Below are positions 45,819 through 57,043 of a stretch of DNA of 60,510 nt, piece by piece. Position 1 is the first letter of the stretch, and each line of letters begins with the position of its first letter. The notes beneath the pieces were generated by a model. That model did no database searches and had not been told where the DNA came from. It worked only from the letters and a program-made list of their open reading frames with translations. Both the position numbers and the translations under genes were made by a program. This stretch comes from Chrysophaeum taylorii (lineage: Eukaryota > Sar > Pelagophyceae > Pelagomonadales > Pelagomonadaceae), in the NCBI GenBank assembly GCA_029834535.1, contig JAQMWT010000445.1:1-60510 (forward strand). The letters are read 5' to 3'.

Positions 45819-46649
45819 TCTGATGTTTTAGCAACTCCCAGGTGGCGCGCGCAACGAAAGAAAATGACAAAGGAAGCCAAAAGGCGGAAGGGAGCAAAAA
45901 TGGCGGAAGGGAGCGAAAAGGCGGAAGCAAAAATGCGCTGCGCAAAGGTGGGTGGGGGCCAAGGGGGAGAAGAAGAAAGGGTGAGGACGGCAAGAAAACA
46001 AGAGCGAAATAGAAGAGGGCACAACATGCAGGGAGAGGATAACGTGCACACATGAAGAAAGTCAAACAGACAGACAGGCAGACACACACAAACGGGAAGA
46101 CGACGACGCAATGAAGCTGTCGCAGCACCAGAGATGGCGCCAAACTACCGAACGTCGTCGCAACGCGCATGTAAACAACCACACAACCCAGCAACATCAA
46201 CGGCGCGAGCGACAAGGAGAGATGCTCTCGAGAACCTCCGCCGGCAACCGCCCGCGTGCGAAGTTAATGAACGGAAGGCCATCCGGGAAGTCTGATGAGT
46301 CCCGCGAAGCTGTGCTCGCAAGAACAAGATGATATTAGCCACAACTGTAATGCGTCCTTCCCCACAAACCCACCCACATCCTTCATGCCCCCCACAAAAA
46401 AAACCCTCTTAGCAGTCGACATTTAAAGACACAACTGTAATCCGCCATCTCGTTCTAATATAAGTTGACGGATGCCAAACGATTGTGAAGTCTACTACTT
46501 AATACCTACTACTGCCGTCACGACTACTTCCTGAATTCTAAGGTCAATAATGATCCCAAAGACAACCCTTTACGTTTCCTGCGAGCCAGACCGAACTCCA
46601 AATCCGTTCGGTATCTTCTGCTGTTTAGATGATGGCCCAGCTCTAAAAG
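45819..46649. other. Intergenic with composite-repeat scrap
   Basis: Purine-rich sequence at 45860-46100 with no convincing gene. At 46355-46440 there is a fragment matching 26040-26110 (CCACCCACATCCTTCATGCC, then AGCAGTCGACATTTAAAGAC), a small remnant of the composite repeat. Confidence 0.5.
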
Positions 46650-48467
46650 ATGCAGCCTGCCCTGAAGGAGACGACGACCACGAACAGGTGGTTTGCGACA
46701 TATCTTCAGGCCTCGCGGCAGGATAAGGTCCCCCACGTCGAGTCGAGCGGGTGGCAGGAGGCAAATAGCTTGTCGAAGGGTAGGTACGCGTCCGCGTATA
46801 ACTCTCGGGCGCGCACAATCGACATCGAGGCGCTGGAGAAGTGGTCGCTGCAAGGAAAATTGCGGCGACGGCGGTTCCAACGGGGCGGACAGGTCGTGGC
46901 GGCAATCAAGAGCTTGGAGACGCTGAGCCACATCAAGACGGTCAAGGAGGCGGTGTCGACGATGGAGCTCATGACGCGGACGGCCGAGCCCGATCCGAAG
47001 ACAATCCCGATGCCAACGCTGCGGTTCATGCCGAGGCGCCTTCTACGGCGGAATTTGTACTGCGAACTTTGTTCGGAACCGACCCTGGGTTCGGCGGGCG
47101 CCGTGTCGGCGTGCGCTTACTGCCCCGTCGTCGCGCACGCGAGATGCGTCTCGCAGAGCGAGAGCACCTGGAAGGATCCGCTGGGCTTCGAGCGGCTTTG
47201 CTGCCACATCTGCAAGGCCGAGCTTGACGAGAAAAAAGCGGACCGCAGCGACCGCATCCAAAACCTGCGTGCGGCCCAGCGAGAGGCGGTCGCGTGCGAG
47301 GTCATCAAAAACGTCGTTCAGTCCTACTTGACCAACAAGCACTTCAACGCGCTGCGGCGCCGCATCGTCATGACCCAGACAGCGGCGCGACGCATCGTGG
47401 TGCGGAACAAATTCCTCGCGCAGCGCTCCGAGGCGAAGCGGGTCATTCTCGTGCGCCCGATCGAGGCCGTGCTCTGTTTCCGCGAGCCGCCGCCCGACGG
47501 CCCGGCCATGCTCCTCGGATTTTTGACGGTCATGGACGCGTCGCAGCGATGTTTTCTCTTCTGCGCCGAGATCCCAGAGACGCCGCTACGCCGCGCACCG
47601 CGCGGTCGCCCGCGCGCGGACAACGACGACGACGACAGCAAGGCCGTCGTGCTCCGCGCGACGCTCGGCGCGCCCCACGTCCTCGCGGGCCTGCCGCTCA
47701 ACATGACCGTCATCTTCACGCTTATCATTCGCACGACGCGCGCGCGGCCTGGCATCGAGGACCGCCGCACCGAGGACCACTTTCTCGGGCAGAGCATTTT
47801 GCGCGTCAAGGGCACGCGGAGCGACTTTGATAAGTTCGCAGTCCCCTCGAGTAGGGCGCCCAAGTGCACCGTCGACCTCGGCCAGATGCGCCACCCCCTC
47901 GCCGACCAATGTCGCGACGACGTCCGGGAGATGAACGCGAGCCGCTCGCCCATCGTCGCGACGTCCGCGATAACATCTGAAGTCTGCGTCTTGAACTCAC
48001 TCATCCACCTCGCCGCGTGGCTCGACGGGCCCCACTACGATATTTTGAAAAAGCCCGAGGGCCGCGAGACCACCGTTACGAAGGGTGGCCGCAGCCAGAG
48101 CTGGTGGGCAACGCTCCTCGACGGCACCCTCGGTCTCCACACCACCTCCACCGATCGTCAGCCCCGCGTCGCCCTCCCCGCTGCCAAGATCGCATTTATC
48201 GAGACCCATCTCGACTCTTTTCGTGTCGTCTTTGCCAACCGCCGCCGCTGGATCTTCACGGTTCGTTGCGATTGTTATTGTTGCGCGTTGTCGTCTGTCT
48301 GGTAATATTTAGTGTCGTTTGCGCAGCCTGCAACGCGCCCCGAGCTCCCAGCGTGGGCCGCCGCCCTCGACTACTGGCGCCTAAGGCACACGCAATCCCA
48401 CGACGCTGCATTCAAGGCCGTGTTTTTGACAGCCAGACGACCTGAGGTCTCTTTTCCACCCAAATGA
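46650..48467 (+). CDS. Zinc-finger (PHD/C1-like) protein with C-terminal PH-like domain, one intron
   Basis: Exon 1 is 46650-48260 and exon 2 is 48327-48467, phase 0 with a 66-nt intron (GTTCGT...TTGCGCAG); product 583 aa. Unspliced reading stops at 48305. Residues ~135-190 hold a Cys/His cluster of PHD or C1 type: YCELCSEPTLGSAGAVSACA, YCPVVAHARCVSQSES, LCCHICKAE. A basic helical region follows (FNALRRRIVMTQTAARRIVV). Then comes a mostly beta region (IEAVLCFREPP ... TVIFTLIIRTTRARPG) with an RNDDDD-type acidic insert, possibly C2-like. Across the splice, FRVVFANRRRWIFT joins PATRPELPAWAAALDYWRLR, the last strand and helix of a PH domain. This suggests a membrane- or chromatin-linked adaptor; the exact family was not recognised. 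Confidence 0.6.
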
Positions 48468-48482
48468 TGATTGTTCGGGTAC

Positions 48483-48590
48483 AAAGCCACGATCGCAGCC
48501 GATCCGAACACCTCGCCGGCGCACTGCAACTACGGAATTTTGCTGATGGACGTGCGCGAGGACTACACTGGCGCCAAGCGCGAGTTGTAA
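48483..48590 (+). pseudogene. TPR repeat scrap
   Basis: A 35-codon frame reading KATIAADPNTSPAHCNYGIL then LMDVREDYTGAKREL and TAA. This is one tetratricopeptide repeat (ADPN...NYG.LL.D...DY.GA) of the kind found in algal TPR proteins. No neighbouring repeats or start are visible, so it is a fragment or a lone exon just downstream of the zinc-finger gene. Confidence 0.5.
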
Positions 48591-48715
48591 CGGCAACTCC
48601 TGCGGCCCGCTGTCAGCCTTTCCGCCGCTGCCGAAAAGTTCCGCCGCAGGCGGACCCTTACTCACAGGGTACGTGGGTGGCGGCGGGAGTAGTTAACAAA
48701 CGAGGAGACGAGCAG

Positions 48716-49170
48716 GGAGAGCCGCGGCTGAGGAGAGACACCTTAGGCGGAAAAGGTCCTCTGCCTTTTAGCTGCGCGGTCGTTCTCCGATCTGGAGGAG
48801 ACCGTGCGAGAATCGGCGAAGGTTTGGGTTGGGGAGGCCGTGCGAAAGTCGGTGAAGGTTTGGGGAGTGGCCAGAATGCGCAAGTTGCGAGGAGGGTCCT
48901 TGAGCTTGTAGAGCTGGTCGAGGCGGTCCGAGATCCAGTTCATCCCGAACTCGGGGGGAACGAGGAGAGAGAACCGCGGCTGAGCAGAGACACTTTATGA
49001 AGAAGTCCTCTGCCTTTTGGCTGGGCGGGCGTTCTCCGACCGCGAGGCCGCGCTGAAGTCGGCGAAGTTTTGGGGAGTGGCCACAATGCGCCAGTTGTGA
49101 GGAGGGTCCTTGAGTTTGTAGAGCTGCTCGAGCCGGTCCGAGATCCAGTTCATCCCGAACTCCTGGTCTA
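48716..49170 (-). repeat. Direct duplication of ORF end (~240 and ~205 bp)
   Basis: GAGAGCCGCGGCTGAGGAGA at 48718 and the closely similar GAGAACCGCGGCTGAGCAGA at 48968 begin two tandem copies. Both encode, on the minus strand, MNWISDR then LEQLYKLKDPPHNWRI (or DQLYKLKDPPRNLRI) and RPAKRQRT-type tails. Copy 1 has an extra internal GAAGGTTTGGG duplication. Confidence 0.8.
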
Positions 49171-50623
49171 TGTTCTTGGCAAGGAGAGTAGTTGGTAGTT
49201 TGAAGCCGGAGTTGGGGTGGTGTTTGCGATAGGCGCAGAAGGCGTCTTGGAGGCGCTCGACAATGAGTCGACCGAGGAAAGCGACATCAGCGCGTTGTGC
49301 TCCGCGCTCCACCGTCGAGTCCGCGAAGCTCAAGCGCTCGTCATCCGTCGCCATCTTGTCGAACCAATCGACAACCAAAGCTGCACGCTTCGCGTCCTCG
49401 GCGAGAGGTTTAGGGGATGGGCATTCTTTCGGCGCTTGAAGTCGAGGTAGTAGTCGACAGCGACGACGCCTTTCAATGTCTCCACCAGCGTCGGAGCTCG
49501 AGCTTGGGCACGGCAGGGCGGGAGGATGCGCGCAGTCGCGGGCGCAGTCGCGGGCCCAGTCGCAGCTGGCACCAGGGGTTGCAACACCATTGCGGAAGTG
49601 ATCGGCGCTGATGCTCGAGACGGAGAGGAAGACACGGGCAGCCTTGCCGACGCCGGAGCGGAAGCCTCAGCCGCAGCCGAGGCCACAGCTGGTCCCAGGG
49701 TTTCTCCCTGCATCGAGGATGAAATTGGCCCCAACGCAGGAGACGGAGACGAAGTCGCAGAAGCACCGGAGCCTCAGGTACTTGTCACAGACTCACAAAG
49801 GGCGGCAGAGGGTCGAGCTCCTCTTCTGCAGTGAAGGGAGCAGAGGACGGGGCGGCGACTGGAGGCAACGGTGGGGCGACTGGAGGCGACGGGGTGGCTG
49901 GGGGGGCGATGATGCGGAGGTTGGGTCGCACGAGGGCTAGTAGCTGCTGCAACTCCGAGCGCAGGCCGCGCAACTCGCCGCTGCTGCACCTCAGACCGCA
50001 GTCCGCGCACCTCGGCCCGAAGCTCCACCAGTTCCGCTTTCAACGCAGGAGGCGGCGCGTTGTCCGGGATCCACCGCCCAGTCAGATGGAGGTTGTCGTA
50101 CTTGAAGCGAGCTTGGAGCGCCCGGCTCCAGGCGACGAGGACCTCGTGAGCATTTGCCACTCCGCCACCAAAGGCAGCGTCGTAATGGCCCCGCATCTTC
50201 GTGATGACCGACGATGCCTGCCCCGCCCGCTCACGCTGCTCGTACCAGAGGACAAGAGTCGCGAAGATGGTCTCGGTCATCGGCCAGAGCGACCCAGCCG
50301 GCAGGAATTCGGCCGGACTGGAGCTTTCGAGTTGGAGCAGGTCGATGAGCATGCGACGGAGCCTTGCCCCTGTTCACGGGCCCCTCGGACTTGTACACGT
50401 TGACCAGATAGTGGGCGAGCTCCTGGTACAGCTCTCTACTGCAGGCCGTCGCCTCGTCCAACGAATCCCATGACGGCATCCCTTTTCCCGCCAGAAACGC
50501 GTGCACGATTCGCTTCGTACTGTTTTGTTTGGCGACCGTAACGTCCGAACCGCCAGCAGAGCCGATGGCGCCGGACATTTCGCTGCCGTTCAAATCACGG
50601 AAGTCTGCGCACCTTACCAACAC
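48995..50623 (-). pseudogene. Unknown broken minus-strand ORF, probably element-derived
   Basis: Several minus frames seem to form one former protein. N-terminal part (50231-50623): WDSLDEATACSRELYQELAH then YLVNVYK. Next (49774-50352): LIDLLQLESSSPAEFLPAGS, TIFATLVLWYEQRERAGQAS and VAWSRALQARFKYDNLHLTG, then a coiled coil and a Pro/Ala linker. Then (49330-49734) TLVETLKGVVAVDYYLDFKR. The end (48995-49378) is WFDKMATDDERLSFADSTVE, RLQDAFCAYRKHHPNSGFKL and an NLS-like RPAKRQRT. At least three frame breaks. I do not recognise the family. The coiled coil, nuclear signal and location beside Copia suggest a gag-like or transposon accessory protein. Confidence 0.4.
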
Positions 50624-51407
50624 GCACGCTTACCTCCGATGGTACCTGCTGACGCATGAGCTCTAGACAATATCGCTGCGTCACACCCGAAGAGACTGCA
50701 CGGATCTGCGCTCCAGACGACTCAGTCCTGCACGAGCGATGGCGCAAGATGTCACCCGGGCAAGTGTTCAAAGAGCAGGCGTCCATGATCGCTCCCCCGC
50801 AGCTTTTGGCGCTTTACTTATCGCTTCACCGTGTAACGCCTAAATACGTCGTGTCATGTGATATCACTGACTTTGCGACCGCGCAACAAAACGGTGTAAG
50901 CTCCAAAGCCCAAGACTTGGACAAACTACTCCACAGTGGCGACGTAACAGCAGCGTGTGCAGCCCAACTCACGACCGCCATAACTGGCTCGCACAGCCAC
51001 TCTGCGTTAGCTGCAATGGTAAAGCACTTCAAGAAACGACAACCTAAGCAGAAAGCAGAAGCCTACTTACAAGATCAAGGCGGTTCGGTTCTCACCGGCA
51101 GCGGCAAAGACCAAAACAGCGGATCCCATCCCGAAGTCAGAATGGCCTCCTGGGTTGCCTCCGACGTACCGTGGTTTCCCCGCTAATAAGCTCTTCAATG
51201 TCAGCTGGTACAGATCCATTTTCCTGCACTCACCTGACTTGATGGAACGCAACATACGAGCAAACCCCAACGTCTGCAACCTACAACCAGGTGATTCGCG
51301 ATACCTGAGGTTTCTAGTCCCAGACGACAGGATGTCAAAATACCTGGATAACCTGCCGTGGACCAACAACCTCGAGACGTACACTCCAAACGAGCTCTCC
51401 TTCGCCT

Positions 51408-53100
51408 TTGGCCAAGTTCTTGCTCTGGATGTCGCACTTTGATGTCGCCGAGTCGACGATCCACTCGGCTTACCGCCACTATTCCCACTTGTACGTTGTG
51501 GTGTGTGTGAAATGCGATTTCAGTGTCGTATACCCCGCAAACCGCCTAGACGTCAAGGCCGCTCTCGCTGCAATCCTCTATGGTGTGAACCTGTTGAAAA
51601 TCAGGTACGACATACGAGGGCGAGTAGTGCTCACTGACGCGGCCAAACAGTTCCAAGCTCACGAGCTGAACAATATGAAGACCGAGCTCTCCCTGCAAAT
51701 CGAGACGCTTGGACGATACCAGCTGCACTGGCAGTCCCGTTGAGCATTTCATTGGCCGCCTCACCAAAGGCGCCACCATGGCACAAGAAGGCCTGCGAGG
51801 CAAGACGGTCAAAGGCCACCAAATCGGCGCCTCAACGTACTGGGCGTTTTCGAGCTGGTTCTACAGTACCGTGCATAACAACACAGGCTCGCGAGTCCTC
51901 TCCCGTCGTGAACATGTCGATCGCACGCCACACCAGGTACTGTCCCGTCAGGAGGAGATGAGCTCCCGGCTCTACCCCTTCGGCTCCTGGGTGCTGGTCA
52001 ACCAGCAGCACCGTAACAAGCGAGAACCCAAAACAGTACGAGGTATCTACCTCGGAAGTGCCGATATGCTCCCGCTAGCCGCGCTGTACATCGCCAGCCA
52101 CCGCGAGTCACTCTTCCAGCTTGTTGAGACTGGCGACATCATCACCACTGGGCAGTTCCAAGCCGAGGACCTCCGCCCAGACTGGCGCGCGTATCGCACT
52201 CAGCAACTGGTGAACCAAGCCACCAATGCCAACAAGTTCTTGAAGAATCCGCGTGTAATACCCAACACCGCGCAAGACGCATCCCCGCCAATTCCGCCTG
52301 AACCTCCACCGGCGACGCCACCCTCATTGCGATTGTCCGGCTACCGGCCTGTCCCCGATAACGCCGCTCCGCCAGAAGACGATGACGACCACCAGTCGTC
52401 CGAGTCTGAGTCCGATGCCGACTCCCCGACACCGCACCTCCGACGCAGCACGCGACACATCAAATTGTCGCCGGATAATCCCACTCCGCGCCCACCAGCT
52501 CGACGCATCACACCTCGTCGCATCCCCGGTGTCCGCCGCCGTGAAGTCTCTTCGGCTTCGGCCCCACCGACTGGCCCTGACTCCCCCAAGTCCTGTTCGT
52601 CCACGGTCACCAAATCTCCCGCTCCGAGTGCGCCACCACAACCAGATGTTCATGATGACGCCCCTGGCCCCACTCGGTCCCAACGTCGCCCTCACACCGT
52701 GTACCACTGTGCTCCCCAAGCGCGTAACGTGATCGAAGTTCGCTGGCACGGTTCCGATGGGAACGATATCTGGGCAGAGGCCCTCATCGCCCCCAATCAA
52801 CGCGACAAAACCCCGCTCGAACACGCCAACGGTACCCCGATGCCCACGGAGGAAACTCGTGTGATTGTCGATCTCCAAGACCCGAACAGGACACGGTACA
52901 CCAAACATCTCTCCCCACGTGATCATGGTGACACCTGGCGGTACAAAGGTACCACCACCCGAACCCGCTCGAAGTCGTTCGCGCATCTTACAGCGCAGTC
53001 CGCAATGGACACATTGCCGGCACTCACCCGACTCTGGTTGCCACGTGCCTCGACACCAGCGACGACCCTGCCGTCGACGACGCGTACGAAAACCCCCTGA
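51408..53100 (+). pseudogene. Copia 1 integrase and linker
   Basis: YRHYSHLYVVVCVKCDFSVV and RGRVVLTDAAKQFQAHELNN (second catalytic Asp) are in the first frame. SPVEHFIGRLTKGATMAQEG (Glu region) and FGSWVLVNQQHRNKREPKTV, RGIYLGSADMLPLAALYI (the typical 'GIFLGY' tail) are in the second. A long Pro/Ser/Arg linker (52250-52700) is followed by a conserved-looking stretch (RYTKHLSPRDHGDTW). Broken near 51700 and after 53000. Confidence 0.7.
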
Positions 53101-53869
53101 CTCATGCAGTACGCCTCGAAGGGGTGGATTTCTCCCCACCTGCGCACACCAATGCAGAACACCTACATGACGCAGAAGATTACACCGAAGCGCTCGCAAG
53201 GTTCAAGCAAAACGCGTACGCCAACGCCCGCTACACGACAGAGTTCAGCGAATTTGGAGGAACAGCTTCGGACCTACGGCAAGCACTCGAGAATCAATTT
53301 GTAAAACTGGATCTCACCGCCTACGGCCCCAAGATGGTCGAGCAACTGGTCGCACTCATTCATCCCGAGCGCACCATGCTACCTCATATAGACCCAGCGA
53401 GGGTTCAACTCGAACTAGAATCCAAGGGACTATTCCAATGCGAGCCAACCACCTACGACGACATCTCGCTCGCTCTCTTCGGATCCACAGACGCAGCGCC
53501 TGCAGTAAACGCTCTGAACAATTCTCGGACATCCCTGTTCAATGGATGCGAAAATGATCACCTGTTTGGTCAACACCACGCCCCAAAAAAGGATCTGCTC
53601 TCTCAGCTCCTGGATACAGACGTCAGCCAAGTGGAGTCAATGCACCTCACATTCGACCCGCTCTCAACGCACACTGGAGATGGCCCTGATATCAACACCG
53701 GTGATCTCGAATATTCCCCTGATCAGATACTGGAGTTAAAAGGAATGTCGGACGATGAGAAACGAAAGCAGCTGGAAGGTATCATCAAAGAATTCGATGG
53801 TAATACAGATAAGGAGTCATCCGCCTATCCCTCGTCCCAGAAGGCAGATCCGCCCTTCCTACGCGCCTT

Positions 53870-54892
53870 GTCCTCAAGGTCAAAACCGATTATGGTGCAT
53901 ACGTGAAACACAAGGCTAGATGTGTGGTCACAGGCTTCCTGGCCCGAGTCGGACTCGACTTCTACAGTGTCTACTCACCGACAACGATGCTGGCCACTGG
54001 TCGCACACTAATCGCTGTCGCCACCCACCATCGGCTGCCTGTGCATCATTGTGATGTCCCGCAAGCTTTCATCCAAAGTCTTATTGGCAGGCCTATCTGG
54101 GTGGATCTTCCAAAAGGCGTGCAAGTGAAGCCAGAGATCACCGAGAAATTTAGACAAATGAACCCGAAAGGCAAGATCGCTTTCCGACTGATCAAAGCCC
54201 TCTATGGACTCCAATCGTCGCCCGCCCTCTTCTCACAACACTTGAACAAGTTCATGACAGACCTTGGCTTCACCTGACGCAGGACTGATGCCACACTGTT
54301 CACGAGACATGACCCTAACACCAATATGTGGTGTGCACTCACTGCCTTTGTCGATGACCTGCTCGTAACAGGTACAGACACAGCGCTCATCCGACGAGTC
54401 AAAGACGCACTCTTCAAAGCATTCGGAGATGGTGTTAAACGGGCAGAAACCGTCAAGTCTTTTCTTGGACTCAAGTGCACCTACGATTCGGTCAAGGGGG
54501 TGTTCACTATGAGCGCTGGACACAAAGTCAAAGAGCTCCTCTCTAAACTCAACTTGGGACAGCTCTCGTCTTAACGTATCCCGCACCATTCAGATTTTAA
54601 AGATCTGCAAAAGAAGAATCACATACCACTGACCCTCCTGCAAGCAAAGATCGGAGATTCGTTTCAAACAGTGTGTGGTTTCCTGGTATACCTGAGCATC
54701 ACAGTCAGACCGGACATAACCACAATACTCAGCCGCGCTTGCAAGGGCATGCACTCGCCTGAGCGCCTACATGTAGTTTGGTTAGAAGTCACGCTTAGGT
54801 ATTTGCACACAAACCCAGACCATGGATTGGTTTACAAAGCAGATGGCTCACCTTTGTCATCCGACATCATCAAGATGCTGTGCTCCAAGTAG
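53870..54892 (+). pseudogene. Copia 1 reverse transcriptase / RNase H
   Basis: HKARCVVTGFLARVGLDFYS, then HCDVPQAFIQSLIGRPIWVD, LIKALYGLQSSPALFSQHLN and, after an in-frame TGA at 54276, the catalytic FVDDLLVTGTDTALIRRVKD. FLGLKCTYDSVKG follows. After a second stop, GFLVYLSITVRPDITTILSR and RYLHTNPDHGLVYKADGSP mark the RT-RNase H connection. The element is not functional. Confidence 0.8.
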
Positions 54893-54969
54893 GAACTGAA
54901 GAGCATCTCATCAGGGGCACTAGCCTGTTCCCTGAACTCTTACCTGCCAGACTCACACGGTGAGTCGGG

Positions 54970-55049
54970 ATGGTTCTTCAGTGACTTCATACCACTGCAG
55001 TGTAGAATACTCCGCTGGTTATGGGCCCAGCGGAGTCCTGAAGAACCAT
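54970..55049. other. Large imperfect stem-loop
   Basis: Outer arms ATGGTTCTTCAG (54970-54981) and CTGAAGAACCAT (55038-55049) are perfect 12-bp inverses. Inner arms ACTCCGCTGG (55009-55018) and CCAGCGGAGT (55027-55036) are perfect 10-bp inverses. A 27-nt one-sided bulge lies between them on the left. Confidence 0.85.
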
Positions 55050-55067
55050 GTATTGCATGCTAGTAAC

Positions 55068-55463
55068 TGTTGGGTATGAGACTGTTGCGCCACACGTAAG
55101 GACTGCATATATTAGTGTGTCTGTTTATAAGCTCTCGTGTTGTCGATGGGTGTTGGTGTGTGTGTGTTCTGTAGTTAACTGTGCAGATTGCACGCGCACT
55201 ATGGAATAATTTTGGGTATGTCCACATGGGCGCTCTACGATGATGCATCTAACCGCTCTTGCAATACAGAGCACCACCTTACAACTGCCAGTCAGTGCTA
55301 ACTGCACTGATTGGGACCACAGTTTGTACAGAAGCATGATATGCATCTTGCCATCGTTTAACCGATGGGTGTACATAGACTCCCGCTAGGCAGAGCCCCT
55401 TAGAATGTCTAGAGGTAGTTAGTAACATCCTGCTCTGACCAGAACCTCACAGGTTCACGTCAC
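55068..55463 (+). repeat. Possible Copia 3' LTR (single copy seen)
   Basis: Begins TGTTGGGTATGAG, a Copia-like LTR start, just after the decayed pol, and could end at CACA near 55451 or 55463. No second copy is in the window, so this rests on position and the TG...CA ends only. Confidence 0.3.
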
Positions 55464-55470
55464 AGTCCTC

Positions 55471-55689
55471 ATGGCAGAACAAGCAGGAGGCAGAGCTCCG
55501 AAAGCAGTTACCGGAGCCGATATTATCCAGCTCGAGGCACCCGTTGTTGAGTTTCTCAATGATGGGAATCGCTTCCAGTTACAAAGCCAGAAGGATTATT
55601 TGCAAATCCGGCAAATCCGGCAGATGCTATGGTTTCACCATGCAGATACCACCACTTTCGAATATGACTCGTACGAGGCTTACACATGA
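55471..55689 (+). CDS. Short ORF, possible Copia gag start
   Basis: 72 codons from an ATG directly after the LTR candidate: MAEQAGGRAPKAVTGADIIQ, then LEAPVVEFLNDGNRFQLQSQ. Position suggests a gag N-terminus of a further element, cut off by later rearrangement. A short in-line repeat (GGCAAATCCGGCAAATCC) falls inside. Family not established. Confidence 0.3.
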   Translation: MAEQAGGRAPKAVTGADIIQLEAPVVEFLNDGNRFQLQSQKDYLQIRQIRQMLWFHHADTTTFEYDSYEAYT

Positions 55690-56573
55690 TCTTGCACTGA
55701 CTATGAAGTCCTTCGCAATTGCAGAGCATTAGCAAGCAGTGGTAAGTCACCTGGGAAACCATCCCGTCTCATCATGAACGTCTGGAAGTATTTAATTCGG
55801 GGAATGAAAAGGTATGTTCCCTATATCCTCAGAACACGACAGGCGGCATCTAGAACTACACGAGAAAGGTAAAGTGTATAGTGCTACATACCTCGGGACG
55901 CGCTAGACCATGATGATGAGCGTAGGCACAAATCAGAGGACTATTTGATTGTGTAGAAAGGAAGAAGAAGGGTAAGGAAGAGATCACGTTCTCAACGGGC
56001 GGATAAGGGTAAGAGGCAGCAGATTTCTCTGCACCCCCTCGAGATGTCTTAAGCGCAAGGTGCGACTGTAGAGCATCTCTTGAGAAAGATGATGATGAAG
56101 AAAAAAGAGGGAATACAGTCTTGATGGTCGCAGAGGTCACATACGAAGCATCCAGAGTATAGAAGGGTCTTGGGACTTGGACTTGGACTTGGTGGAGCTA
56201 AGAGTCGATTTGACCCTTTTGAACAGAACATTAAGAAACACAGATACAACAGACAGTGTGTTAGGATTATTAATCATCGTCAGCTTCTGCTGTAAGGTGG
56301 TGAACACCAATAGCTGAATGATGTGGTGCCAAGAGAAGGGTGAGTGCAAGTAGAGCATTCAGTATGGATGGCGACAGAGAATCTAGTTGAAAGGTGTCCA
56401 GTTGGTTTTCCAAAAAAAAGGTTGGACTTGGCGAACGAAGATAGAAGAGTCTTCAGATTCACATGAGAGCGGACGGAATGCTCTGAAGCATGAGAGCAAC
56501 TTGTCACGTAGATGAAGGAGGTGATCGTCCGGGGAGGAGTGGTTGGTAGCATGTTGATCATGAGCGGTGAGTG
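55690..56573. other. Element debris, no clear gene
   Basis: Lower-GC sequence with short minus frames rich in Ser, Thr and Leu. A GGACTTGGACTTGGACTTGG microrepeat lies near 56172. No recognised domain. Confidence 0.4.
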
Positions 56574-56828
56574 TTAAGCGAGACAACAGCTCTGTGATCT
56601 TGTACAGTGTCTAAGTAACACGTGGGTGTTGGCTGTAGGAGGGAAGAGCCGGTTCTCCAGGGAGGTGATTGAAGCAATGGCAGCCTCGGTAATATATAGT
56701 TGGTCGACTTGTTGGCACACGACGTCGAAATCAGCAAGCGAAGCAGAAGGCGTAGGTAACGATGGCGAAGATATTTCCAGAGTAGCGTTTAGCGTGGAGT
56801 GTGAGTAGTTTAACGACGTTTCGGTCAA
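56574..56828 (-). CDS. Short ORF beginning with the 19-bp motif
   Basis: A minus-strand ATG at 56828 opens MTETSLNYSHSTLNATLEIS, then VVCQQVDQLYITEAAIASIT and SLENRLFPPTANTHVLLRHC. The first seven codons are the recurrent 19-bp motif. The Leu/Ile pattern suggests one coiled-coil helix. The frame is followed by other broken minus frames. No family recognised. Confidence 0.3.
   Translation of the reverse strand: MTETSLNYSHSTLNATLEISSPSLPTPSASLADFDVVCQQVDQLYITEAAIASITSLENRLFPPTANTHVLLRHCTRSQSCCLA
56809..56827 (-). repeat. 19-bp recurrent motif, copy 3
   Basis: TTTAACGACGTTTCGGTCA preceded by TAG, identical to the copies in the Gypsy element 48 kb away. Confidence 0.8.
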
Positions 56829-57043
56829 CGTTAAAAAAAAAAGGGGTGCAGGAAGCCTTAATGTTCTGCCCGAACATAAGTGTGGCCGAACATTACATCC
56901 CGGAGTGATAGCGATTCTGTATCATCAGAGGATGATGCGTAGTTGTTAAGATGTTGTACACGCGATCGAGCAACAGTAGTAATCAAATGCTGAATGGATG
57001 GCTTGTATAGCCTGAGCTGTGCGACTCTGTGTTCGAACACGAG

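Larger units (their letters stand above)
50656..54892 (+). mobile_element. Ty1/Copia element 1, heavily frameshifted
   Basis: Plus-strand pieces in Copia order: possible gag (50656-51186), pre-integrase (51155-51442), integrase core (51408-51743, continued in 51709-53100), linker (53124-53906), reverse transcriptase (53870-54574) and RNase H start (54671-54892). Integrase before RT is diagnostic for Ty1/Copia. The reading frame changes at almost every junction. A 5' LTR was not found; a 3' LTR candidate starts at 55068. Confidence 0.8.
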
